Source: JANMZO01 sp963763135
Lineage (GTDB): Bacteria; Actinomycetota; Acidimicrobiia; Acidimicrobiales; JANYDT01
DNA: 64,000 nt
Assembly (NCBI GenBank): GCA_963763135.1
Contig: CAVXNJ010000004.1
Coordinates: 62,001-126,000, forward strand
Direction: 5' to 3'
The notes under the pieces were generated by a model. That model searched no databases. It saw only the letters and a list, made by a program, of their open reading frames with translations, and was not told where the DNA came from. This document shows positions 1-12,927 of the stretch, piece after piece; position 1 is the first letter of the stretch, and the number at the start of each line of letters is the position of its first letter. The position numbers and the translations under genes are program-made.

Positions 1-2
1 TC

Positions 3-3000
3 AACACGCTCACTGATCTTCCGGCGTTCACGCAGCCGGTCACCATCGACGGGTACACCCAGCCCGGCTCTTCGGCCAACACGCGGGCCGTCGGCAACGA
101 TTCGGTTCATCAAATCGAGATCCGGGAGTTCCTCCAGTTCGATGGCGGAGGTGCGTCGAGTTCGGTCGTACGCGGTCTCGTGTTCAACAACACCGGGGCG
201 CCCGGATTACGAATCAACGGAGCCAACGGACTCCAGGTCCTCGGCAACTTCTTCGGAACTGATGTCACGGGCGCCGGCTCGGGCGGTGCCAACTCCGGAA
301 TCCTTCTCAACGGTAGTTCGAGCAACGTGATCGGCGGAAGTGCACCCGCGGATCGCAACGTCATCACGAACAGCGGGAATGGCCTAAACGCCATCTCCGG
401 TTCCCAGAACAACCTGATCATCGGCAACTACTTCGGCACGAACGCGGCCGGCACCTCGAACGTGGCCGGATCGCTCGCCAACGGAACGGCCATCGCGCTC
501 ACCGGTGGCACTGGAAACCAGATCGGCGGTACCGCCCCAGGCGAAGGCAACCTGATCTCCGGCAACAGCTTCGGTATCACTGCCGAAGGTAACCCCGGTG
601 AATCGGGGCTGAAAATCTACGGCAACCTCATCGGCACCGACGCTACGGGCCTTCTCGCCATCGGCAACAATTTCGGTGTCTACAGCGGCTCGCCTACCGG
701 CACCATAACCGGCCTCGTGATCGGCAACGGTCTGGCGTCCGGGCGAAACGTCATCTCGAGCAACAACGTGAACGGCATCGACCTGTACGGCAACGTACCC
801 GGAGCGGTGATCAAGGGCAACTACATCGGCGTCGGGGCCGACGGCGTCACGCCCCGCGGCAACCAAAACATCGGTATTCGGCTGGGTAATGCGTCCGCGG
901 TCAGCGGAACGGTTGTCGGTTCCGGGAGCAACGTCACCCCTTCGGAGATGAACATCATCGCGAACAACGGCGCTGCCGGAGTTGAAGTACGTCAGGGGGT
1001 CGACAATGACCTTTCAGCCAACAGCTACTTCAACAACGTCGGCCCAGCTATTTCGCTCTTCGGGCACACCCAGGACCTGAACGATCCTGACGGCGGACCG
1101 AACAACGGCCAGAACTACCCGATATTCACGGCCGCAACGACGAGCCTGACGCAGCAATCGTTCTCGCTGTTGACGACTTCTGCGATCGGCAACAGCCAGT
1201 ATCCGCTGCGGGTTGACGTGTATGCCGTCGACAGTTTCGCCAGTGGCGAGGGCAAGACGTTTCTCGGACGGACCTCGGTGGCTGCTCCGGGGGCGGCGAA
1301 CCTCATCGTTGCGACCCCCGGTGTTGTCGGCGATTTCGTGGTCGCCGTTGTGACTGACGCGGCAGGCAACACGTCGCCGTTCGGCGGTCCGGCCCCCCTG
1401 GGCGCAGCCCCGTCCGGCGCGACCGTTGTCAACTCGACCGGTGACGGACCCGACGTCGCTCCGGGTAACGGGCAATGCGAAACCGCAGCCGGAAACGGCA
1501 TCTGCACGCTGCGCGCTGCCATCCAGGAGACGAACGCCGCGGCCGGGGCGGACGTGATCAACTTCAACATCCCCGGGGCCGGGGTCCACACCATCACGCC
1601 CGCGTCCCAGCTTCCGAACATCACCGAAACGGTCACCATCGACGGCTACACGCAGCCGGGCTCGTCAGCGAACACCCTCCCGGTGGGATCCAATGCGAAC
1701 CTCCTGATTGAGCTGAGCGCTTCGCTGCCGGTCGGTCTCCGGCTCCAAGGCACAACGGGCTCGGTCATCCGGGGCCTGGTGGTCAACGGGTTCACGACCG
1801 ACGGCATCCATGTCCGCACTGGTTCCGCCAACGTCATCGAAGGGAATTACATCGGCACGAACCCCGCCGGTACAGCGATCCTGGCGAACGGCCTGGGTGT
1901 CGCGATCGAGAACTCCTCCGGAAACGTCGTGGGCGGTACGACGCCAGGCCAGCGCAACGTCATCTCCGGCAACACGGAGGGTGTCGCCGTCGTCTTGGGC
2001 TCCTCGGCGAACCGCGTCATCGGTAACTACATCGGCACTGACGCTGCCGGTCTGACGGCACTGCCGAACACCGGCGGCGTCGTGCTCACTGGCGGCGCCA
2101 ACAACGAGGTCGGTGGCAACGCCGCAGCGGAAGGAAACCTGATCTCCGGGAACATCACTGGGATCACCACGAATACCGGAGAAAGCGCGCCCTCCATCAG
2201 AGGCAATTTGATAGGTACGGACCGCAGTGGCAACGTGGCACTGCCCAACACCACTGCCGGTGTGTTTGTCGTGAACACGAGCAACGCAGTGATCGGCGAC
2301 GGAACAGCAGCCCTCGGCCGCAACGTGATTTCCGGCAATGGCGGCGCAGCGGTGCAGATCAGTTCCAGCACGGGCGCGATTATCCGGGGCAACTACATCG
2401 GCGTTGGATCCGACGGGGTTACCGCCATCGGCAACGCCTCCGCCGGAGTCCTCGTCAGCTCCTCGTCGACCGGCACACAAATCGGCGGAACAGTCTCACA
2501 GGCGAACATCATCGCGAACACCGCCGGCCCGGGGGTTCGCATGACCAGCGGCACCGGCACGAGCGTGTTGGCGAACAGCATCTTCAATAACACCTCCCCC
2601 GGCATCATTCTCGGGTCAGGCGCCGTGAGCCCGGCGAACGATGCTGGCGACCCCGATGTCGGGCCGAACAACCTTCAGAATTCACCGCTCCTCCAAAGCG
2701 TCGCGATCACGCCGACTGAGTTGACCTACCGGGTAAGCATCGATTCGATCAACACCTCACCGGGTGTCGTGAACTACCCGATGCGGGTTGAGTTCTTCAT
2801 CGCCGATGTCAACGGGCAGGGGAAAACGTTCCTGACGTCTAACCCGCTTGTTGACCAGTTCCTGCCCGGACAGTTCGCGGCCCTCGTATTCGTCGGCGCC
2901 GGACCGTGGCCGGTCGTCGCGGGTGACAAGGTGGTCGCTACCGTGACCGACGCACAGGGAAACACGTCTTCGTTCTCAGCACCGGTGACCGTAACGGGAG

Positions 3001-6000
3001 CCGGAGCACCGGGGACCTATGTGGTCAACTCCGTCACCGACGGCCCAGACGCTGCGGTGGGCGACGGAATCTGTCAGACCGCCACAGCCGGAGAATGCAC
3101 CCTTCGGGCCGCCATCGAAACGGCAAACGCTCACGCTGGGGCCGACGTCATCAACTTCAACATCCCCGGTGTCGGGGTGCACACGATCACTCCGGCTACG
3201 GCGCTCCCGGTCGTTACCGGTGCGCTGACCATCGATGCCCTCACGGGGAACCCGACCGCCACGTGCGCAGCATGGCCGCCGGTTCTGACCGTCGAACTCG
3301 ACGCCACCAACCTGGTGAACGGTCTCGAGGCGATCTCCGGTTCGAGCCTGACGGTGCGAGGCCTCGTAATCAACCGCTACCGCCAGACCGGGGTAGCCCT
3401 GTTCGCTGGCGGGATTGCCAACAAACTGGAGTGCAACTTCATCGGCACCGACGCCAACGGTACCCAGGCGACGAACCCGACCGGCTCGGTGGTCTCCAGT
3501 GTCTTCCTCGCCTCCTCCGGAGCGACGATCGGTGGAACGCTGCCCTCGCAACGGAACCTGCTCAGCGGGGCGCAGCGGACCCAGATCGAAATCCGGGGCA
3601 ACAACAACGTCATCTTCGGCAACTACATCGGGACCGACAAGAACGGAAACGGCAACTTCGGGGCCACCGATTCGGTAGCCCAGGGCGTCTGGCTTCTGCT
3701 CGGCGCATCGAACAACCAGATCGGCGGCGTGGGGGTTGGTGAAGCGAACATCATCTCCAACCGCAGCACGGTCGGCGGCGTCGTGGTCTCGGACAACACG
3801 TCTGTCGGCAACCGGATCCGGGGTAATTCGATCTTCGGCAACGGCGGACTCGGCATCGATCTGGGTACGCCAAGCGGCGCAGACATCGGCGTTACCTACA
3901 ACCACCCGTCTGCGACCGTTATCCCGGGGCCGAACAACTTCCAGAACTTCCCGGTCCTCACGTCGGCTTGGATCTCCGGCACCAGCCTCACCGTTTCCGG
4001 CACACTCGAGGGGATCCCGAACGAAACGTTCGCCATCGACCTCTACTCCAATGCCTGTGACTCTTCCGGATTCGGCGAAGGGGCGCGGCCGATCGGCTCG
4101 TTCAACGCCACGACGTCCGCGACCGGGCAGGCCTCGTTCAGCCAGGTGCTGACCGTTTCGAATCTCTTCGAACCCATGGGTCTCTCGGCTACGGCCACCC
4201 GCACCTCGGCGATCGGCGACACGTCGGAGTTCTCGTACTGCCGGCCGGTATCGACCACCAACACGAGCTGGGGAACCGCCCAAACCATCGCCGGAGCGGC
4301 GACCCAGTTCATCAGCGACCGAAACCAGGAGAAGTGGTTCAAGTTCCCGGTTACGCCAGGAGCCAAGGTGACCGTGAAGCTGACCGCGCCGTCGGGCTCG
4401 GCCATCTCCCTCCACCGCGATCCGCTGCCGATCTACAACGGGCTGAACAACCCGAAGTCCGCAGTGGCCCTCAGCGCCGAGGCCGCCGACTATGCCTTCC
4501 TCCCATCGGGAACCCTGCCGAGTGGCACCCTTCCGTCGGGCACGCTCCCGAGTGGCACGTTGCCATCGGGCACCTTGCCGAGCGGCACACTCGAGCGGGG
4601 CTTCCTGCCGAGTGGAACGCTGCCGTCGGGTACGTTGCCGAGTGGAACGTTGCCGTCCGGTACGTTGCCGAGTGGCACGCTTCCGAGCGGAACATTGCCG
4701 AGTGGCACCCTGCCGTCGGGTACGTTGCCGAGCGGAACGTTGCCGTCCGGTACCTTGCCGAGTGGCACGCTTCCGAGCGGAACATTGCCCTCCGGCACAC
4801 TGCCGTCGGGCACCCTCCCGAGTGGAACGCTTCCAAGTGGAACGCTTCCGAGTGGAACGCTGGTCGAGGCGTATGGCACCGCTGCTCGTCAGAGCGTCCT
4901 TGGCGTGTCGCAGGATCCCTACGCCACCCAGCAGACCATCGAGCGCAGCACGTTCGATCTCAATGAAGACCTTTATGTCCGGGTGGTTGGTCCCTTCACC
5001 GGTTTGCCGTTCACGGTTACCGTGACCGTGGCCGGGGGAGTTTGCTCTGGCATTCGCCCGATTACCACAGGTGCGCTTCCGACGTTCCAGAACAGCACCA
5101 AGCAAACGGTGATCGTGACCGACATGAACCGGATTCCTGGCGACGGAACGGAGAAGCAGGCCGCGATCGATGCGCTGAACCGTCTTGCTCAGCGCACTGA
5201 CGTGAACGGCGTCGTCGTTGACCTTGCTGCAAACCCACGCGTGTCGGCCGCCCGTACTCAGGCCGACAGCGTCAAGGAGTGTCCCCAGGCCCAGAACATC
5301 GTGGCCAAAGAAATCAAAGCGGTGATCGACAGTTACCGGTCGCCCGCGCTGAAGTACGTCGTTCTCGCTGGCAGTGCCGACGTGATTCCGTATTACCAAG
5401 TGCAGGACGTGGCGGGGCTCGCCAACGAGCGCGACTACATCCCACCGGTTTCGCCGAACTCGGCTTCCGAGGCCGGGCTGCGATCCGGTCTCGTTGCGGG
5501 CCAGGACTTCTACGGTTCATCGGCCGACATCACCGTCGGCAGTCGAACGGTGTCGGTTCCGGGTCTGGCCGTGGGTCGGCTCGTCGACACGGCGGCTGAC
5601 ATCACGAACGCTGTTGTCACCTACGAAACGAACGGTGGCGTGGTAACCCCTCGTTCGTCGCTCGTAACCGGTTACGACTTCGTCGGCGACGCAGCCCAAG
5701 ACGTGGCCACCGACCTCGCAGTAGGCACGACCGGGCCGAACGCCGGACGCATCCAGGACACGTTGATCCAGCCCCAGGGTGAAGCCCCGACGGGCCCGAA
5801 CGCCTGGACGGCCGATCAGTTGCGCACGAAGCTCCTCGCCGGCGGCCACGACGTGATCGCCATCTCCGGTCACTTCAGTGCCGGCAGCCTCCTTGCGGCG
5901 GATTACTCGTCGAAGTTTTCGGCGACCGAGCTGGCGCAACTCACGAACGAGTTGCGCAACAGCATCGTCATCGCACTGGGCTGCCACGGCGGCTACAGCG

Positions 6001-8958
6001 TGCCGACCCCCGACCTCCTGACGGGCTCCTCGCCCGACCCGGACTGGGCCAAGGCGTTCCTGCGCAAGGGTTCGGCCGGATTCATCGCGGCCACCGGCTA
6101 CGCCTATGGCGACACGATTCTCACCGAGTACGGCGAGCGCCTGGTCGTCGACTTCACGAAGCAGATGCGCACCGGCGACGGGGAAATCTCTATCGGTGAA
6201 GCGCTCGTGAAGGCGAAGCAGAACTACCTGGCCAACACGCCGGAGCTCGCCGGTATCGACGAGAAGACCGTAGTAGCGATGGCACTGTTCGGTCTTCCGA
6301 TGATGAAGGTGAACATGCCTGGCGCCCGCCTCGTGGATTCGAACCAACCCCCGGTCGCTGGTTCGCCCGATCCGGTCCTTGGGAACACGGTGGGTCTCAC
6401 GGTGAACGCCGCCTCGATCGGCACACCGACAGCCGAGGTCACGCGGTCGCTGCCGAATCTCGGTGCCGGTGGAGCCCCGATCAACACGACGTATTTCACC
6501 GGCCTCGACGGCGTTGTCGCCCGGCCGTTCGAACCAATCCTCCCGAAGCAGATCAACGATGTCACCGTAACGGGCCAGGTCCTCCGGGGTGTCGGGTTCC
6601 GTGGCGGAACCTATACAGATCACAATGGCGTCTACGCACTCACGTCGTCGGCGAACACCGAGACGTCGGGACCGAACCAGTCGTTCAACTCTGACGTGTT
6701 CTATCCCAATCAGACCTACAGCTCGAACTTCTATGACGCGGCCAACGGTGGATCCACCAACCTCATAAGCGTGCCTGCCCAGTACCGGTCCACGTCGCCA
6801 GGTTCAAGCGACGGAACGATTCGAACGTTCGACAACCAGCAGGTTGAGCTGTACTACCTGCCCAGCGCGTGGCCGTCGGGATCAGCCGCTACGTGCTGCT
6901 GCAGTGAGCCCGGCGCCAACGATTACTGGAGTGGTGGCGGAGCGGACCGCTTCGGCCATCAACTTCAAGGTCAACGTGACCCAGGAGGGTTCGGCCGGCG
7001 TGCAAAAAGTCTGGGTGGTCTACACCGGCGATTCCGGCAGCGACTATTACGGTCGCTGGTATCCCGTGGACCTGGCGCGCCAGGTGCTGCCACCGGCGGC
7101 GGTAACCGCAGGCTTCACCGCTGACCCGAATCTCTGGGTCGGTTCACTGCCGATCACCGGGACTCCCGGGACCATCCGCTTCATGGTGCAGGCCGTGAAC
7201 GGGGCCGGTCTCACGACGCTGTCGACCAACCAGGGTGGCTACTACAGCGTGGTCGACACGACGGTACCTGCTCCAGCGCCGGCAGCCGTCAGCACGCTTA
7301 GCTTTGGCAGTGTCCCGTCGACGGTGATCTTCCAGAAGCCGGCGACATTCAGTGCCCAACTCACATCGACCAACGGTCCGGTGGTTGACCGCTACGTGCT
7401 GTTCAACATCGGCGGCCAGACCGCTCAGGCGAAAACCAGCAGTACGGGCCTGGCTTCCGTGAACATCGTTCCGGTTCTCCCACCGGGTTCCTATGACGTG
7501 TCGGCCACCTTCAGGGGCGACACCGGCTGGGTGGCGTCCACTGTCACCGGTTCGTTCGCGGTGGCCCGGGAGTCGACATCGACGGAGATTTCACCACCCA
7601 CTGCAACCGCGGTGTCCGGTGAAGCGACCGGCATAAGCGCCGTGGTGAAGGATTCCCTGAACCGGCCGCTCAGTTCGAAGTCGGTTGTGTTCGAAGTCCT
7701 CAACAGCAGCGGGGCGAACGTGAAGAACGTGGTGGTCATTGCCGACCTGTACGGTGTCGCCCAGCTCGGTGCGCTGACGCTGCCGGCCGGAACCTACACG
7801 GTGCGGGCGTCGTTCTCCGGTGGTCCGATTCCGATACCTGACGAGAACTACAACGGTTCCTCCAGCGGCACCTCGGCCCTTACCGTTACCGCACCGGTGG
7901 GCCCGACGATTACGGCTTCCGCGAAGAACGCTGACGACTCGGTGTACGTGGCCGACACGTGGACCAAGCAGAACGTGACCGTCCACTACACGTGCAGCGT
8001 CGCCAACTGCCCGCCGGATCAGGTGATCACCGCCGAAGGCGAAACGACGGTCGGGTCGGTCACGGTGACCGCGCCCAACGGCCTCACGTCGAGCGTCACG
8101 TTCGGCAAGGTGAAGATCGACCGGACACCTCCAACGATTGCGATCACCAGCCCTACCGCCGGTGCGAGCTACGTAGCGGGTAGCGCAGTGAACGCTGCCT
8201 TCAGTTGCGCGGACACGTTGTCGGGCACCCCGGGCTGTGTCGGCACCGTCGCCAACGGTCAGTCGTTGACGACAACCGCCGGGGTGAAGACGTTCACCGT
8301 TAACGCAACTGACGGTGCCGGAAATATCTTCTCCCAGACGATCAACTACACGGTGACCGCTCCGACGGCTGCGTCACCGGTCGTACGCGCTGATTTCGGC
8401 GTCTCGGGGCTGCAGTCGATCGGGTTCCAAACCAACATCGTGTTCATCAGCGGGTCGTTCACTGATGCTGACGGATCAGCTCCGTACACCGCATCGGTGC
8501 GTTGGAAGGCCACGGGATCGTTCAGCCCGTTCGTGCTGAACAACAACTCGCAGTTCCTGTCGGCGTTCATCTACCCGTCCGCGGGCACGTACACGGCGAC
8601 GGTCCGGATCTGCGATAACGCCGGTCACTGCGGAACCGACGACGTGACCATTCGTTCGGGCGTGACACAAAAGGTCGCCCCGAAACTGACGTGCGTGCTC
8701 GACCGGGGCGTCGGACAGAACCCGAGGTACCAGGCTCGCTTCGGCTACGCGAACGCTGCGACGGTTCCCTTGTCGGTGCTCCACATCCCGATCCTCGAAA
8801 ACACCTTCACTTCGAACCCCTACGATCGGGGCCAGCCACAGGTGTTCCAACCGGGCACACAATCAAACGTGTTCACGGTCAACTTCAACTCGGGCACGAT
8901 CACCTGGAGGCTGAACGGCGCCACGGTGAGCGCGTCCTCAAGTTCCACTCGGTGCTGA
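3..8958 (+). CDS. Giant secreted CSLREA/beta-helix protein with C25 gingipain-like protease and Ig-like domains (5' end outside window, one frameshift)
   Basis: The reading frame is open from the first bases, so the gene begins upstream. With codon 1 at base 3, three tandem units of about 450-530 residues are seen (1-465, 470-1000, 1005-1415). Units 2 and 3 open with a CSLREA-type segment (CTLRAAI near 500 and 1030), followed by right-handed beta-helix repeats rich in NxIGG and NYIGTD. A PSGTL tract fills residues 1501-1620. Residues about 1700-2100 resemble peptidase family C25, with a putative His1957 (SGHF) and Cys1994 (LGCHGG) dyad. After a frame change near 6884-6905 (frame of base 3 to frame of base 1; one extra base), bacterial Ig-like and PKD-like domains run to the stop. 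About 2984 residues lie in the window. I infer an extracellular or cell-surface protease or adhesin; the substrate is unknown. The frameshift is probably a sequence error, because both sides stay conserved-looking. Confidence 0.8.
4503..4862 (+). repeat. 24-unit 15-bp tandem repeat encoding PSGTL pentapeptides
   Basis: Twenty-four in-frame 15-bp units occur without gaps. Twenty-three encode PSGTL and the seventh (4593-4607) encodes ERGFL. Codon choice varies between units (ccg/cca, agt/agc/tcg, acg/acc/aca, ctg/ctt/ctc/ttg) while the peptide stays fixed, which points to selection on the protein rather than very recent slippage. The tract lies between the beta-helix units and the protease-like domain and may be an extended or beta-structured stalk. 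Confidence 0.95.
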
Positions 8959-8983
8959 TCGACCGTCATTTCCAGGAGTCGCC

Positions 8984-11900
8984 TTGAGCGAATCACCGGT
9001 TGCCTACATACCGACAGATCGGCGCCACGCCCTGGTGGCGGGTGCCGATCTGCCGACGCGGACCAACGGGGCCGCCCTGTTTGCTGACATCTCCGGTTTC
9101 ACGCCGCTGACCGAGGCCCTGGTTCAGGCCCTCGGCCCGCAACGGGGCACCGAAGAGCTACCCGTTCACCTGAATCGTATTTACGACGCTCTTGTGGCGC
9201 AGGTCGACAATCACCGCGGCAGCGTTCTTACGTTCAGCGGCGATGCGATCACGTGTTGGTTCGATGAGTCTGGCGATGGGGGATGGGTCGACGCACCGAA
9301 CGCCTCCCGACCAACTCCGGCGCAGCGGGCCACGGCGTGCGCAATTGCGATACAGGCGGTCATGCAGCAGTTCGCCCGAATCGTTCTCCCCGGCGTGGGT
9401 GAGGTCGCGCTCGCCGTGAAGGTCGCGGTAGCTGTGGGTCCGGTGGTTCGGTTCCTCGTCGGCGACGCGGCGATCCAGCACATCGATGTGGTGGCCGGTG
9501 AAACCCTCCAGCGACTGGCCCGCGCCGAGCACATGGCCGAGCGGGGCGATGTGGTCGTCGACGAATCGACCGCCGCGGCCTTGGCCGAACCGCACAACAT
9601 CGTCGAATGGCGAACCGATCACGACACGCATGAACGCTTCGCGGTGGTTCGAACGATCGACGCCACCGTCAGCATCGACCCATGGCCCGACCTGAGTGCG
9701 GATGTCCTGTCGCAGGAAGAGGTGCGTCCGTGGCTGCTTCCCCCGGTGGCGAACCGGTTGTTCGGCGGAATGGGCGAGTTTCTGACCGAGCTTCGTCCGG
9801 CCGTGGCGATGTTCGTACGGTTCGAAGGCATCGATTACGACGGTGATCCCGATGCCAGCGCGGCATCTCGACGCGTTCGTACGAGCGGTGCAATCGGTTC
9901 TGGTTCCCTACGAGAGCTACATCCTGCAACTCACCATCGGTGATAAGGGAAGTTACTTTTATACGTCCTTCGGTGCTCCCGTCGCGCACGGAGACGATGT
10001 CGTTCGAGCGGCGCTGGCCGCCTTGGAGCTTCGTGAGCTACGGGTGTCTGGGGTGAGCGAGTTACAGGTCGGAATCGCTCAGGGCCGGGCCCGAACCGGC
10101 GCCTACGGAGGCGTTACGCGTCGTACCTACGGCGTGCTTGGCGACGACGTGAATCTTTCGGCCCGTCTCATGCAGGCGGCGCAACCCAACGAACTCGTTG
10201 TCGACGAGACTGTACGAAAGGCGGCCGGCGACGCCTTTGTGTGGGAAGCGATGGCTCCGCTTCAGGTGAAGGGCAAGACCCGACCCATCCAGGCGTACCG
10301 GCTCATCGGGGCGACAGAACGCGACACGATTGGACTCCGCGTCGCGGAGTACTCGTTACCGATGGTCGGTCGCCGGGGCGAGTTGGCGACGATGTTGGAT
10401 CTCCTCGATCTGGCCAATTCCGGCCGGGGTCAGGTGGTCGGGGTGACGGGCGAAGCGGGCATGGGCAAGTCGCGCCTCGTCGCGGAAGTCATGCGCGCCG
10501 CGAACGCCCATGACATGCACACCTTCGGCGGTGAGTGTCAGTCGTTCGGCGTCAACGCGAGCTACCTCCTCTGGCAGAACGTGTTCCGGTCGATGTTTCG
10601 GCTTGACCACAACGACCCCGTCGAAGAGCAGATCGAAGCGGTCGAGCGGCAGCTGGAAGCGATCAATCCGCTTGCTGGTCGAGCGGCTTCCGCTGCTGAC
10701 CGTCGTGCTCAACATTCCGATCCCCGACAACGAGCTGACGGCGACCTTCGACACCTCGCTTCGCAAGGTCTCCCTTGAAGCGCTCCTGGTCGAATGTGTA
10801 CGTCACCGGGCCCGGGATACGCCCATGCTGTTCGTCCTCGAAGACGTCCACTGGATCGACCCGCTGTCGCGCGATCTGATGCGGGTGCTCGCCCGAGCGG
10901 TCGCTGATCTCCCGGTCCTCATGATTCTGGCGTACCGTCCGGCTGATCTGGCGCTTCGGACGTCATTCCAGGTCAACTCGCTCACCCACTTCACCGAGGT
11001 CGTTCTGGCGGACCTACCCGACGAAGACATTGCGCGTCTCGTCGAGGCCAAACTCCAGCAGCTCTACGGCGAAGACACGGTCGCAAACGCCGACCTCGTC
11101 GCCCAGCTCAGCGTTCGGGCCCAGGGCAACCCGTTCTACATCGAGGAGATTCTCAACTTCCTCGACGATCGCGGGGTCGATCCGCGACAGCGCGATCCTC
11201 TGGCGCAGGTCGCATTGCCCGACAGTCTCTACAGCCTGATCCTCGGTCGTATCGACCACCTGACCGAAGACCAGAAGACGGCGATCAAGGTGGCCAGTGT
11301 CATCGGACGCCTCTTCCACGCCGCGATGCTCAGCGGGGTGTACCCGCCGTTCGCTGAGCGCCATGGACTCGAACACGATCTCGACATCCTCGCCGACCTT
11401 GAGCTGACGGTTCTCGAAGCTCCCGATCCGGAACTTTCGTATCTGTTCAAGCATGTCCTCACGCAGGAGGTCGCCTACGAGACGCTGTCGTTCGCGACCC
11501 GCGCCATGCTTCACGACCAGATCGGACAGTTCATCGAGGCGGGCAACCCCGATCTCGTTGAGCAGCAGGTCGACGTCTTGGCGCACCACTACGACCGCAG
11601 CGAGAACCAGGCGAAGCGGCGGGAATATCTGCGCAAAGCCGGCGAGGCCGCGCAGGCGGCCGGCGCGAACCTCTCGGCGATCAGCTACTACGAGAGGGTG
11701 CTGCCGCTGATTGTCGGTGAGGAGCGCGCGGAGGTCCTGCTGCGACTGGCCCAGGTGCAGGAACTGGTCGGCGACTGGGCCGCGGCCGAGACGTTGATGC
11801 GGGAGGCTCTGGAGGTTTCGGAAGCGGTCGAGGACCGTTTGGCCAGTGTTCACGGCCAGGCCCGCTCGCAGCACGCACTTGGCGTTCTTGATCGCAAGCG

Positions 11901-12846
11901 GGGTCAGTACCTGACCGCGTCGGAGATGTTGGAGCGTGCGCGGCGCAACTTCGATTCGATCGGCGACGCGTCCGGATCGAGCCGGGTCATCGCCGAGATC
12001 GGCGAGCTGTATCGCCTGCAGGGCCGCTATACCGAGTCACTCGACCTTTATGCCGAGAGTCTCGGAATCGCCGACCGAATTCCGGACCACGCGACCAGCC
12101 AGGCGGCTCGCGCCCACGCGCTGAAGGGGTCGGGGGTCGTGGCCACCTGGCAGGGCGACTACGAAGCGGCGCGGCGCTTCTATGACGAGAGCATGGCGAT
12201 TCGGCGCGAGTTGTCGGACAAACCCGGCGTGGCCGTGCTGCTCAACAATCAGGCGGTTATCGCCCGCTTCCTTCAGGACCTCGACGCCGCTCGACGCCTG
12301 AACGACGAGAGTCTCCTTCTGCTTCGCGAGGTCGGTGATCAGTGGGCCGTCGGCCAGTTGCTCAACAACCAGGCGTGTGTCGCCAGCGACCAGGGTGACT
12401 ACACCCAGGCCCGTGTTCTGCTGAACGAGAGTCTTTCCATCCGCCGCCAACTCGGCGACCGGGTCGGGTTGGCCCTGTCGCTGACCACACTCGCCGACGT
12501 CGTGATCGACGAAGGTGACTTCACCGCTGCGGTGCCGATCCTCGACGAAAGCCTGGCCATCAACCGTGAGTTGGGCGACAACACGATGATCGCCTACGTC
12601 GTGGAGGACTACGCCGCGGTCGCGGCCGCGGAAGGGCGATCGGAGCAGGCTCTGCGCCTTGGCGGTTTCGCGTCTGCCCTACGGGCGTCGATCGGTGCGC
12701 CCCTTCCGCCGTCAGAGCAGGAGCGCGTGGAGCGCCTCCTGGCCCCGGCCAAGGCTGCGCTCGATACGGTCACCACGGAAGCAGCTTGGAGCGACGGCCA
12801 GCGGTTTGCCTCATCCGTGGATCTCGACGGACTGCTAGCGATGTAG
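8984..12846 (+). CDS. Double class III adenylate/guanylate cyclase-ATPase-TPR signalling protein (two frameshifts)
   Basis: The start is TTG 8984 with AGGAG at 8974-8978; the gene lies 25 bp after the giant secreted gene. A first cyclase domain (FADISGFT, FSGDAITCWF) is followed by a second (QLTIGDKGSYFY, LGDDVNLSARL). An AAA/NACHT-like ATPase has Walker A GEAGMGKS near 10450-10475 and Walker B LFVLEDVHW near 10830-10855. A TPR region rich in LLNNQA and LNESL repeats ends the protein, about 1286 residues in all. Two frame changes occur, near 9850-9870 and 10668-10680, each as if one base were extra; conserved family sequence continues across both. It could be a pseudogene, but indel errors are more likely. 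The architecture matches large actinobacterial cyclase/ATPase regulators; the ligand and nucleotide product cannot be told from sequence. The two cyclase halves may pair with each other. Confidence 0.85.
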
Positions 12847-12874
12847 TGCCACGTGTCCCGGCTGGCTCTCGTTT

Positions 12875-12915
12875 ATGTGGCCGTAGGTGTTGTCTGTTGG
12901 CATCTTTGGCTACAT
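12875..12915. repeat. Family A 41-bp palindromic element, copy 1 (possible bidirectional terminator)
   Basis: This lies between the convergent ends of the cyclase gene (12846) and the PLP enzyme (12928). The 15-nt arms pair with one mismatch and a few G-U pairs around an 11-nt centre. The left arm begins ATGTGGCCG and the right arm ends GGCTACAT. Flanking GTTT and AAAC extend the symmetry. The same 41-bp layout, without gaps, recurs at 49725, 49784 and 61025. Confidence 0.75.
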
Positions 12916-12927
12916 AAACACGAGGGG

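Noticed and set aside
4503..4862. CRISPR-like array
   Set aside because: Units are contiguous 15-mers in frame with no spacers and no cas genes nearby.
4490..4879. Antisense VPLGN-type repeat protein
   Set aside because: Pure reverse-complement reading of the 15-bp PSGTL repeat; no start signal or independent support.
2976..5399. 807-codon open frame on the minus strand
   Set aside because: Arg/Gly-rich shadow of the CSLREA/PSGTL gene. The plus frame has recognisable domains; the minus frame has none, and the repeat tract lacks stops in several frames.
6884..6905. Programmed ribosomal frameshift in the giant protein
   Set aside because: No slippery heptamer with a downstream pseudoknot was recognised, and similar breaks occur in unrelated genes, so sequence error is simpler.
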